This document shows, piece by piece, positions 1 through 5,636 of a stretch of DNA of 6,072 bases (the first letter of the stretch is position 1; each line of letters begins with the position of its first letter). The translations under genes were made by a program, and so were the position numbers. Below the pieces are notes generated by a model. The model made no database searches and was not told the DNA's origin. It worked only from the letters and a program-made list of their open reading frames with translations. Origin of the DNA: an uncultured Ideonella sp. (GTDB lineage Bacteria > Pseudomonadota > Gammaproteobacteria > Burkholderiales > Burkholderiaceae); NCBI GenBank assembly GCA_946479475.1, contig CAMLGG010000302.1, positions 1-6,072 on the forward strand, given 5' to 3'.

Positions 1-1421
1 TCGCTGAACGGGCGCGCCGCGATCGAGCCGTCGGCGCGCGTCGCGGTGCTGCCGCCGAAGAACCGGCGCGCGAGGTCGTCCAGCGAGCGCCGCCCGCCGC
101 TGGCCGCGCGGATCGACAGGTCGGCCTCGAGCCAGACGAGCGCGGCTTCGTCGTAGTAGTCGGAATGGCGCTGCCACGACTCCCATTCGCGCGACCAGCC
201 GGGGCCGAGCGCGGGGTCGTTCACCGTGTCCTGCAGGGGCCGCCACAGCCGGCCCTGGCGCGCGCCGAGGTCGGCGACGATGTTGGCCAGGCGGTCGCGC
301 ACCTGCTCGGGCGTGCTCAGGCCGGCGCGCGCCGCGAGCAGGCGGCCCCAGTACTCGGTCAGGCCTTCGTAGACCCACAGCAGCGAGTTGCCGGTCGGCC
401 GCTGGTAGTCGGCCTGCGCCAGTCCGGCGGGCCGCGCGTGCTTGCCGTTCCACGAATGCACGTACTCGTGGGCGAGCAGTTCGCGGCCGCGGATCGCCTC
501 GTCCCAGTCCTTGAAGTAGTCGGTCCGCAGGGCGTTCTCGCTCGACTCGTGGTGCTCCAGGCCCATGCCGCCGAACTCGTCCGACAGCGCCAGCATCAGG
601 TCGTAGTGGCGGAAGTGCCGCGAGCCGCCGAAGAGGCGATCGGCCTGCGTGACCAGGGCGCGGTGGGCGTCGAGCTGCGCCTTGGCGGCTTCGAGGTCCG
701 AGGCCTCGTCGGCGAAGACGCTCAGCACCACCGGCCGCGCCGCGCCGGGCGCATCGAGCGGGACCTGTTTCAAATGCCGGCCGGCGAACAGCGGCGAGTC
801 GACCAGCGTCTCGACCGACACTTCGCCGAAGGCGACCCATCCATCCGGGCCCGGCTGCACCGGCTCGCCCGCCGGCCCTCGCAAGGCGCTGGCCTGCTGC
901 CACCGCGCCGGCAGCTTCAGCCTGGGCACGACGCGCAGCGCATCGACCGACGGCCCGGCCGGGTAGAGCAGCACGGTCTCCCACTCGATGCCGAGCAGGT
1001 TGCGGCCGATGCTCGCGCGGTCTGCGCTGCCGCGCACCGGGGCGAGGTACTGGAAGGACAGCGAGAGCTCGGCGGCGCCGGCGGGCAGGTCGACGACGAT
1101 GGTGTACGGGTCGGCCGACTCGCGCCGCCAGGCCAGGCGCCGACCGCCGGCCTCCATCGTCAGGCCGGCCAGCCGGGTGGCATCGCCATAGGGCCCGTGG
1201 CCTCCGGGCAGGTAGCGCGCATAACGCAGGGCGACGGTCGCAGGGGCCGGCTGGGGCACCGGCAGCGTCTGCTCCACCCGCACGATGCGCCTGTCCAGGT
1301 CGGTGGCGTCGACCTTCAGGGCGATGGCGGCCGGCCAGCCCGGCGGCGGCGCGTCGGCTGCGAAGGCCGGCGCCCACGCACAGGCGAGGGCCAGCACGGC
1401 GGTGCGAAGGTGACGGTGCAT
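1..1421 (-). CDS. Secreted M61-family zinc metallopeptidase (glycyl aminopeptidase-like), C-terminus cut by window edge
   Basis: The minus-strand frame is open from the ATG at 1421 to the window edge, giving 473 codons. Residues 1-22 look like a type I signal peptide ending AFA, so the product is probably periplasmic or secreted. An N-terminal beta-rich region is followed by the catalytic domain: GGMGLEHHES at 284-293, the zinc motif HEYVH at 318-322 (ligands H318 and H322, catalytic E319), the WVYEGLTEY segment with probable third ligand E352, and YYDEAAL from Y422, matching the conserved tyrosine segment of M61 enzymes. Family members are usually near 600 residues and end in a PDZ domain, so roughly the last 120 residues should lie outside the window. 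Known M61 enzymes remove N-terminal residues, typically glycine, from peptides; the exact specificity here is unknown. The ribosome binding site is weak (GGGA about nine bases upstream), but the signal peptide begins directly at this ATG. It lies downstream of the TIGR03118-type gene on the same strand, and co-transcription is possible but unproven. Confidence 0.93.
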   Translation of the reverse strand, partial: MHRHLRTAVLALACAWAPAFAADAPPPGWPAAIALKVDATDLDRRIVRVEQTLPVPQPAPATVALRYARYLPGGHGPYGDATRLAGLTMEAGGRRLAWRRESADPYTIVVDLPAGAAELSLSFQYLAPVRGSADRASIGRNLLGIEWETVLLYPAGPSVDALRVVPRLKLPARWQQASALRGPAGEPVQPGPDGWVAFGEVSVETLVDSPLFAGRHLKQVPLDAPGAARPVVLSVFADEASDLEAAKAQLDAHRALVTQADRLFGGSRHFRHYDLMLALSDEFGGMGLEHHESSENALRTDYFKDWDEAIRGRELLAHEYVHSWNGKHARPAGLAQADYQRPTGNSLLWVYEGLTEYWGRLLAARAGLSTPEQVRDRLANIVADLGARQGRLWRPLQDTVNDPALGPGWSREWESWQRHSDYYDEAALVWLEADLSIRAASGGRRSLDDLARRFFGGSTATRADGSIAARPFS

Positions 1422-1484
1422 GCGCGGATCCCATGAGCTGAGCCGAGCCGCACCATAACCGAGCCGGCGCCCTGGCCGGCCGCT

Positions 1485-1496
1485 CCGCCGAGGCGG
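1485..1496 (-). terminator. Small GC hairpin between the propeller and M61 genes, possible weak terminator
   Basis: CCGCCTCGGCGG (as read on the minus strand) can fold into a short GC stem 18 bases past the stop of the TIGR03118-type gene. No T-run follows, so intrinsic termination would be weak. The rest of the 92-base gap contains the 8-base palindrome GGCCGGCC (1474-1481) and no convincing promoter. Confidence 0.2.
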
Positions 1497-1513
1497 TCAG
1501 TGCAACCCGCGAG

Positions 1514-2596
1514 TCATGGTCCGGCCGACACGCTGCCGTACAGGCCGCCTTCCTCGTCGCCGACGCCGGCCGCGAAGTACAGCTTGTTCTTGTCCTGCCC
1601 GTTCACGCCGTTGCCGAAGGCCATGCCCCACAGGCCGTCGATGTGCAGCTTCTCGCCGTTGGCGTCCTTCAGGTAGCCGAGGAAGCGGCCGGTCTTCGGG
1701 TTGTAGGCGGCGATCGTCCCGTTGCCGAAGCTGCCGACCAGGAGGGCGTTGCCGAAGTCGCCGAAGTCGGCCGGCGCCATCGCCATGCCCCAGGGCGCGT
1801 TCAGGCCGCGGTGCTTGATCAGGCGGCGCACGAAGTGGCCGTCGAAGTCGAAGACGTCGATGAAGCCCTTGGTCTTGCCGGGCTGCTCGTCCTCGCCGGC
1901 CTTGTCGCGCTTGGCGTAGGCCACGTAGAGGAAGTCGCCGAAGGCCTGGATGTTGAACGGCGCGTAGTCGACGTGCAGCAGCGGGTTGGCGAAGCCGCCG
2001 TCGGTGGCGACCGGCTGGAAGTGGCCGTCGAAGGCGTCGATGCGGCCGTTGACGAAGTCCGCCGCGAACAGCATGTTGCCGTGCGGGGTGGCCGCGATCG
2101 CCATGCCGCGGTAGCTCGCGCCCGGCGTGGTCACGGCGATGATCGCGTTGTTGACGTCGACCCCGGGCGACCAGCCGGAGAGGGTGCCGTCCTCGGTGCA
2201 GAAGATGAAGCGGCTGGGACCTTCCTTGCCGTCCTTGGCGACCACGAAGTCGCCGGAGCCGCTGAAGACGATGCCGGTGGGCTCGCCGGGGTCCGTTCCG
2301 CTGGCCGGCGGCACGTTGACGACCAGGGATTGCGGCACGCCCGCGCCGTCGTACAGCGTCGAGGTGCCGGTGTGGTTGTTGGCCACCCAGACGAAGCCCA
2401 CCGGGTTGAAGGCGATGCCCCAGGGGTTCTTGAGATTGGGGTCGGTGTGGTCGGCCGGCACGCTGCCGTCCGAGACCAGGGCATGCACCGTGTACGCCGT
2501 GGCGGCCATGGCCGCGGGGGCGCCGAAGACGCCGGCCAGGGCGACCGCCAGGACGGCGGCCATGGGCGGGCGCGTGACGAAGAAACGTCGTTGCAT
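1514..2596 (-). CDS. Exported TIGR03118-type beta-propeller-like protein
   Basis: This is a 360-residue protein. I recognise the TIGR03118 pattern: an early NPWGIAFNP, then ANNHTGTSTLYDG, and later related WG blocks. The function of this family is not known. Residues 1-31 are a signal peptide (RR near the start, hydrophobic core, APAAMA end), so the protein is exported. The blocks around W59 (NPWGIAFNP), W269 (APWGMAMAP) and W323 (GLWGMAFGN) recur in the manner of propeller blades (NHL/SMP-30-like fold, inferred). Some relatives carry a C-terminal sorting anchor; this one ends GLYGSVSAGP without one, suggesting a soluble periplasmic or secreted protein. The ATG at 2596 is chosen because the signal peptide starts there and GAGGAG lies six bases upstream. 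The frame is open for 49 more codons upstream, but that stretch is Arg/Pro-rich and would bury the signal peptide. The M61 peptidase gene follows on the same strand. Confidence 0.88.
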   Translation of the reverse strand: MQRRFFVTRPPMAAVLAVALAGVFGAPAAMAATAYTVHALVSDGSVPADHTDPNLKNPWGIAFNPVGFVWVANNHTGTSTLYDGAGVPQSLVVNVPPASGTDPGEPTGIVFSGSGDFVVAKDGKEGPSRFIFCTEDGTLSGWSPGVDVNNAIIAVTTPGASYRGMAIAATPHGNMLFAADFVNGRIDAFDGHFQPVATDGGFANPLLHVDYAPFNIQAFGDFLYVAYAKRDKAGEDEQPGKTKGFIDVFDFDGHFVRRLIKHRGLNAPWGMAMAPADFGDFGNALLVGSFGNGTIAAYNPKTGRFLGYLKDANGEKLHIDGLWGMAFGNGVNGQDKNKLYFAAGVGDEEGGLYGSVSAGP

Positions 2597-2602
2597 CTGA
2601 TT

Positions 2603-2608
2603 CTCCTC
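2603..2608 (-). promoter_or_regulatory. Ribosome binding site that fixes the start of the TIGR03118-type gene
   Basis: GAGGAG is read on the minus strand six bases before the ATG at 2596. It supports this start over the longer open frame that begins at 2743. Confidence 0.8.
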
Positions 2609-2689
2609 GGGAGGGATGACAAGAGGATCCGAAGGGGCGCGGCGGGCTTCATGGGCCCGATGCGCCGGCACGCCGCGGCGGCAGGCGCG

Positions 2690-2720
2690 GTTCGCCGTCG
2701 GTAGGTGCGGCGGTCTTCCA
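2690..2720 (-). promoter_or_regulatory. Weak candidate ECF-type promoter upstream of the TIGR03118-type gene
   Basis: On the minus strand TGGAAGAC is followed, after exactly 15 bases, by CGGCGAAC. The first half shares GGAAGA with the strong motif found at the sigma and Gly-rich protein genes, and the spacing is the same. The second half keeps only CG..G of CGTTG. If real, transcription would start near 2683, leaving an untranslated leader of about 87 bases. The rest of the 2597-2833 gap shows no better promoter. Confidence 0.25.
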
Positions 2721-2726
2721 TTGCGG

Positions 2727-2736
2727 TTGCATGCAA
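2727..2736. repeat. 10-bp perfect palindrome TTGCATGCAA
   Basis: This is a perfect inverted repeat in the non-coding gap, a few bases upstream of the weak promoter candidate as read on the minus strand. It could be an operator half-site pair or chance. A second small hairpin, ACGCC-gcttt-GGCGT, lies next to it at 2743-2757. Confidence 0.3.
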
Positions 2737-2768
2737 TGGCCAACGCCGCTTTGGCGTCAGGGATGCTC

Positions 2769-2806
2769 TTGCCGGGCTGAGCGGGCGCCCCGGCAAACGG
2801 GGTGCC
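2769..2806 (-). terminator. Overlapping GC-rich hairpins downstream of the sigma/anti-sigma operon
   Basis: Two mutually exclusive stems are visible. TTGCCGGG (2769-2776) pairs perfectly with CCCGGCAA (2789-2796) around a 12-base loop. GGCGCCCCG (2784-2792) pairs with CGGGGTGCC (2798-2806) with one mismatch. They begin 28 bases past the anti-sigma stop, where a terminator is expected. Neither is followed by a T-run on the minus strand, so this is a terminator-like structure rather than a proven intrinsic terminator. Confidence 0.4.
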
Positions 2807-2833
2807 GCAAGAAGCCCTGAACGAGGGACGTGC

Positions 2834-3619
2834 TCAGCGCCTCCAGCCGCGCTGCAGGGCCTGCTGCTCGCCGGCGGCGTCCAGGGCCGGGCCGGCGATG
2901 CGCTGGTCGATCTCGGCCAGCAGCGCGGGAGGCAGGGCGGTCGCCGCCTGGCGTGCGTTGCCGTTGCCTGCGGCGGCCGGGGCGGCCTGGACGAGCATCT
3001 GGACGGCCCAGTCCTTGTCTTCGCGGCAGGCCAGGCCGGCATGCGACGAAGTGGTGAAGCTGCGGCAATAGCGGCCCGACTGGTCGATGAAGCTCAGGGG
3101 CACGGACACGCTGGCGCCCAGCGGCCGCGTGGCCGCGGTCTGGGTGTTCAGGGCCGTCTCCACGCTGCCCTTCGCGACGAACCGGCCGTCGCCTTGCAGG
3201 GCAAAACCTTCGGGCGTTGCCGTGCTGCCGCCGGGCCAGTACACGTGGCCGATGAAGAGGGCCGCGGCCACGCTGGCCGCCCATCCGCCCCAGCGCGCCC
3301 AGCCCCATCCGGCATCGTTGGCCGCCTCGCGCTCGCGCGCCGCCGCGGCCTTGCGATGCGAGGCGAGCGAGACGACCGGGGCCGGCGCACGGGGCTCCGG
3401 CTTCAGCGCATCGAGCAGGCGCGCGGGCACGGGCTCCTCCAGCTCGCTCGCGAAGGCGCGGCGCAGGCCTTCGCGCATGGCCTCGTGTTCGGCCAGGCGG
3501 GTCACGAGCGCCGGGTCCGCAGCGAGGGCCGCCTCGACGACCTCGCGCATGGGCGCATCGAGTTCGCCGTCGGCGTAGGCCATCAGCTGTTCGTCGGTGA
3601 TCGCGGGGGTCGGGTCCAT
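2834..3619 (-). CDS. Membrane-spanning anti-sigma factor, partner of the adjacent ECF sigma factor
   Basis: This is a 261-residue protein. Residues 7-70 form a helical cytoplasmic N-terminal domain (TDEQLMAYADGELD and onward), the layout of proteobacterial anti-sigma factors that hold an ECF sigma at the membrane. The zinc motif HxxxCxxC seen in many anti-sigma domains is absent. An Ala/Arg-rich linker leads to one membrane helix at about 109-128. The C-terminal part (129-261) should be periplasmic and contains C185 (GRYCRSF) and C198 (GLACRED), a pair that could form a disulfide; this GRYCR/GLACR pattern recurs in anti-sigma factors I recognise. The tail is Ala/Gln-rich. The start at 3619 follows the sigma gene stop by 26 bases, and the upstream AAAGAGA is a modest ribosome binding site. 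The longer open frame reaching to 4660 is an artefact of high GC, since it runs antisense and out of frame through the sigma gene. Co-transcription with the sigma gene is very likely. The signal sensed is unknown. Confidence 0.88.
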   Translation of the reverse strand: MDPTPAITDEQLMAYADGELDAPMREVVEAALAADPALVTRLAEHEAMREGLRRAFASELEEPVPARLLDALKPEPRAPAPVVSLASHRKAAAAREREAANDAGWGWARWGGWAASVAAALFIGHVYWPGGSTATPEGFALQGDGRFVAKGSVETALNTQTAATRPLGASVSVPLSFIDQSGRYCRSFTTSSHAGLACREDKDWAVQMLVQAAPAAAGNGNARQAATALPPALLAEIDQRIAGPALDAAGEQQALQRGWRR

Positions 3620-3645
3620 CTCCGGTCTCTTTCTCGATACGTTGT

Positions 3646-4137
3646 TCAGCGGGGCGACAGCTGCGATTGCAGGGCCTCGCGGGCGCGCGCCAGGCGGCTG
3701 GTCAGGGTGCCGATGGGGATGCCCAGGACCTCGGCCGCTTCCTTGTAGGGCAGCCCTTCGACCAGGACGAGCGCGACGGCTGCGCGCTGCTCCTCGCTCA
3801 GGCGGGCGACGGCCTTGCGCACCGCGATCGCCTCCAGCGGCGCATCGCTTTCGCCGGCACCGACCTCGGCCGCGGCCTCGTCGTCGACCACGACCACGTC
3901 GGCGTGGCGCCGGCGCGCGCGCACCTCGTCGATCCAGGCGTTCTGCATGATGCGGAAGAGCCAGCTGTCCAGGCGGGTGCCGGCCTGCCACTGCGCGCTG
4001 CGGCTCAGGGCTCGCTCGACGGCCAGCTGCACCAGGTCGTCCGCATCCTCGCGGTGCCCGGTCAGCTGGCGGCCGAAGCGGCGCAGGCGCGGCAGCAGGG
4101 CGGCGATCTCGTCGCGCAGTTCGGTGGCATCGGTCAT
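3646..4137 (-). CDS. ECF (extracytoplasmic function) RNA polymerase sigma factor
   Basis: This is a 163-residue protein, the usual length for ECF sigma factors. Region 2 spans about 14-78, with HREDADDLVQLAVERAL at 28-44 and WLFRIMQNAWIDEVRARRR at 59-77, the core-binding and -10 recognition segments. After an acidic linker (85-100), region 4 spans about 101-160: LSEEQRAAVALV, then the helix-turn-helix LPYKEAAEVLGIPIGTLTSRLARARE (129-154), which reads the -35 element. No extra C-terminal domain is present, so this is a minimal ECF protein. The ATG at 4137 is chosen; a TTG five codons earlier would overlap the predicted -10 element. There is no clear ribosome binding site, and the predicted transcript starts only a few bases upstream, so translation may be nearly leaderless. 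The anti-sigma gene follows 26 bases downstream. The upstream motif suggests autoregulation. Confidence 0.95.
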   Translation of the reverse strand: MTDATELRDEIAALLPRLRRFGRQLTGHREDADDLVQLAVERALSRSAQWQAGTRLDSWLFRIMQNAWIDEVRARRRHADVVVVDDEAAAEVGAGESDAPLEAIAVRKAVARLSEEQRAAVALVLVEGLPYKEAAEVLGIPIGTLTSRLARAREALQSQLSPR

Positions 4138-4146
4138 GGCTCGTGA

Positions 4147-4177
4147 CGACAACGTCGGGCGGCGGGATTTTCTTCCC
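4147..4177 (-). promoter_or_regulatory. Predicted autoregulated ECF promoter of the sigma/anti-sigma operon
   Basis: On the minus strand GGGAAGAA (4170-4177) is followed after 15 bases by CGTTGTCG (4147-4154). This is the general ECF layout of a GGAA-type -35 and a CGTT-type -10. The same 16 defined bases and spacing occur at 5556-5586. Transcription would start near 4143, only about six bases before the sigma ATG at 4137, which explains the missing ribosome binding site. Confidence 0.75.
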
Positions 4178-4190
4178 GGTCGCCGTCGTT
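4164..4190 (+). promoter_or_regulatory. Predicted divergent ECF promoter of the S8 peptidase gene
   Basis: GGGATTTT (4164-4171), then 15 bases, then CGTT (4187-4190). The spacing equals that of the two strong copies, but the second half of the -35 differs (TTTT against AGAA). Its -35 overlaps the -35 of the opposing sigma promoter within the palindrome GGGATTTTCTTCCC. Transcription would begin around 4197, about five bases before the GTG at 4202. Confidence 0.5.
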
Positions 4191-4201
4191 ATGCTGGTGT
4201 C

Positions 4202-5539
4202 GTGAAGTGGCTGTCTCGAATCTTCTGGGCGCTGAACGCCTGTCTCGTCCTTTCTGCGCCCGCCCAGGCGCAGCTGCGCCTGCCTGGCGGCGGGATCAAC
4301 CTGCCGGCGCTGCCCATCGTGCAGCAGCCGCTGGAGCGCACCGAGCGGCTGGCCGAGGAGCGATTGCAGAACTTGCGCGGCGGCCTGGTCCGCACGCTGC
4401 TGCGCGAGCACGCCGACGTGCTGGAGGCCGATCCGGCGGGCGAGCCCATCGTGCGCGGCGAGCTGCTGCTGCTCGGGCCTTCGCCTGCCTTGCTGGCCTC
4501 GGCTGAAGCAGCCGGCTTCACGCGGCTGCGCGAGGAAGCGCCGGAAGGTTTGGAAGAGCTCCGCGGCGTCGTGCTGCAGGCGCCGCGAGGCCAGTCGACC
4601 GCCCAGGCCTTGCAGCAGCTGCGCCGGATCGATCCGGAGCTGGTGGTCGACTTCAACCATGTCTACACCGCGAGCGGTGAAGTGGCTGGCCGCGCCGCCT
4701 CCGCGGGCGGCTCTTCATCGTCGCAGCCCGCGGGACCAGGCGCGACGCACCGCGTGGGCCTGATAGACGGCGGCGTGGAGGCCGCGCATCCGGCCTTGCG
4801 CAACGTGGCCATCCGGCGCTGGGGCTGCGAGGGTCGCACCGTCGCCGATCCGCACGGTACCGCGGTGGCCTCGCTGCTGGTGGGGCAGGACCGGCCTTTC
4901 GCGGGCGCCTTGCCGGGCGCCACGCTGTTCGCCGCCGATGTCTATTGCGGCGAGCCGGTGGGCGGCTCCGCCGAGCGCATCGCGCAGGCGCTGGGCTGGA
5001 TGGCGAAGGAGCGCGTGGCCGTCGTCAACGTGAGCCTGGTCGGGCCGGCCAACCGCTGGCTGGAGCAGGCGGTGCTCGCCCTCGCTAGAAGGGGCCACGT
5101 CATCGTTGCCGCCGTGGGCAACGACGGCCCGGCCGCGCCGCCGCTGTACCCGGCTTCGTATGCGGAGGCGGTCGGCGTGACGGCGGTGAATGCCCGCCGC
5201 CGCGTGCTGCCCGAGGCGGCGCAAGGCCCGCAGGTGCAGTTCGCCGCGCCGGGCATGGACCTGGCGGCGGCGAGCCCGGGCGGCTCGCCCTATGCCAGCG
5301 TGCGGGGGACTTCGTTCGCCGCTCCGTGGGTGGCGGGCCTGCTCGCCTCGCAGCTGGACGAGCCCGATCCGGCTGCCGCGAGGCTGGTGGTCCAGGCGCT
5401 GGCGCGGCAGGCGGTGGACCTCGGGGCCAGCGGGCGCGACCCGGTCTTCGGCTGGGGCCTGGTGGCCGAATCGAGCCGCACGGCGCCGGATGCGGTCCAG
5501 GCCCGAGGCACGCTGCCGGGACGGCCTGCGGCCAACTGA
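4202..5539 (+). CDS. Secreted S8 (subtilisin-like) serine peptidase
   Basis: This is a 445-residue protein from a GTG start. Residues 1-23 form a signal peptide ending APAQA. About 24-165 is a probable prodomain: it ends in an ALQQLRRIDPELVVDFNHVY segment resembling the end of I9-type subtilase propeptides, then a Ser/Gly-rich linker (about 156-181). The catalytic domain is intact: D189 in LIDGGVEAAHP, H218 in PHGTAVASLLVG, oxyanion N307 in AAVGNDGP and nucleophile S371 in GTSFAAPWVAG. The Asp motif reads DGG where DTG/DSG is usual. C209 and C249 are the only cysteines in the mature part and could pair. The GTG is chosen because the signal peptide begins there; the frame stays open far upstream, but that stretch is antisense to the sigma gene. 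No ribosome binding site is seen. It is divergent from the sigma gene, with 64 bases between starts, and is probably in the same regulon. It may process envelope proteins, the Gly-rich neighbour or the anti-sigma periplasmic domain; all three are inference. Confidence 0.9.
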   Translation: MKWLSRIFWALNACLVLSAPAQAQLRLPGGGINLPALPIVQQPLERTERLAEERLQNLRGGLVRTLLREHADVLEADPAGEPIVRGELLLLGPSPALLASAEAAGFTRLREEAPEGLEELRGVVLQAPRGQSTAQALQQLRRIDPELVVDFNHVYTASGEVAGRAASAGGSSSSQPAGPGATHRVGLIDGGVEAAHPALRNVAIRRWGCEGRTVADPHGTAVASLLVGQDRPFAGALPGATLFAADVYCGEPVGGSAERIAQALGWMAKERVAVVNVSLVGPANRWLEQAVLALARRGHVIVAAVGNDGPAAPPLYPASYAEAVGVTAVNARRRVLPEAAQGPQVQFAAPGMDLAAASPGGSPYASVRGTSFAAPWVAGLLASQLDEPDPAAARLVVQALARQAVDLGASGRDPVFGWGLVAESSRTAPDAVQARGTLPGRPAAN

Positions 5540-5555
5540 AAGGCTTTGTAAACGC

Positions 5556-5586
5556 GGGAAGAAGCCGGGCGGGGAGCTCGTTGTCG
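5556..5586 (+). promoter_or_regulatory. Predicted ECF promoter of the Gly-rich protein gene
   Basis: GGGAAGAA (5556-5563), 15 bases, then CGTTGTCG (5579-5586). All 16 defined bases and the spacer length match the sigma operon promoter at 4147-4177, while the 15-base spacer sequences differ. It lies in the 97-base gap after the S8 peptidase gene. Transcription would start near 5593, giving an untranslated leader of about 44 bases. Confidence 0.75.
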
Positions 5587-5591
5587 AGGCA

Positions 5592-5613
5592 AGAGGGCAC
5601 GAGACGTCCCTCT
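5592..5613 (+). other. Hairpin at the predicted 5' end of the Gly-rich protein mRNA
   Basis: AGAGGG (5592-5597) pairs perfectly with CCCTCT (5608-5613) around a 10-base loop. It sits at the predicted transcription start and before the ribosome binding site, so it might stabilise the mRNA 5' end. No T-run follows, so it does not look like a terminator of the S8 gene. Confidence 0.3.
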
Positions 5614-5636
5614 GAACCTCCACGAAAGGACCCGAG

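Noticed and set aside
165..1436. Long plus-strand open frame (423 codons) opposite the M61 gene
   Set aside because: It is antisense to a frame with clear M61 zinc motifs and a signal peptide; its Arg/Gly/Ala-rich translation shows no domain and is typical of high-GC shadow frames.
1643..2704. Plus-strand open frame (353 codons) opposite the TIGR03118-type gene
   Set aside because: It is a Val/Gly/Arg-rich shadow with no motif, while the minus-strand frame has a signal peptide, a ribosome binding site and family motifs.
2705..3748. Plus-strand open frame (347 codons) opposite the anti-sigma gene
   Set aside because: It overlaps the anti-sigma gene and part of the sigma gene in antisense, lacks a ribosome binding site and has no recognisable domain.
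4138..4152. Alternative TTG start of the sigma factor, five codons earlier
   Set aside because: TTG is rare, no ribosome binding site precedes it, and it lies inside the predicted -10 element; ATG at 4137 is preferred.
3815..4201. Upstream extension of the S8 peptidase frame
   Set aside because: It is antisense to the sigma gene and would place about 129 Arg/Ser-rich residues before an obvious signal peptide.
3620..4660. N-terminal extension of the anti-sigma frame to a 608-residue protein
   Set aside because: The extension runs through the sigma gene in another frame and antisense to the S8 gene, and is Arg/Pro/Gly-rich. The true start at 3619 begins the anti-sigma domain.
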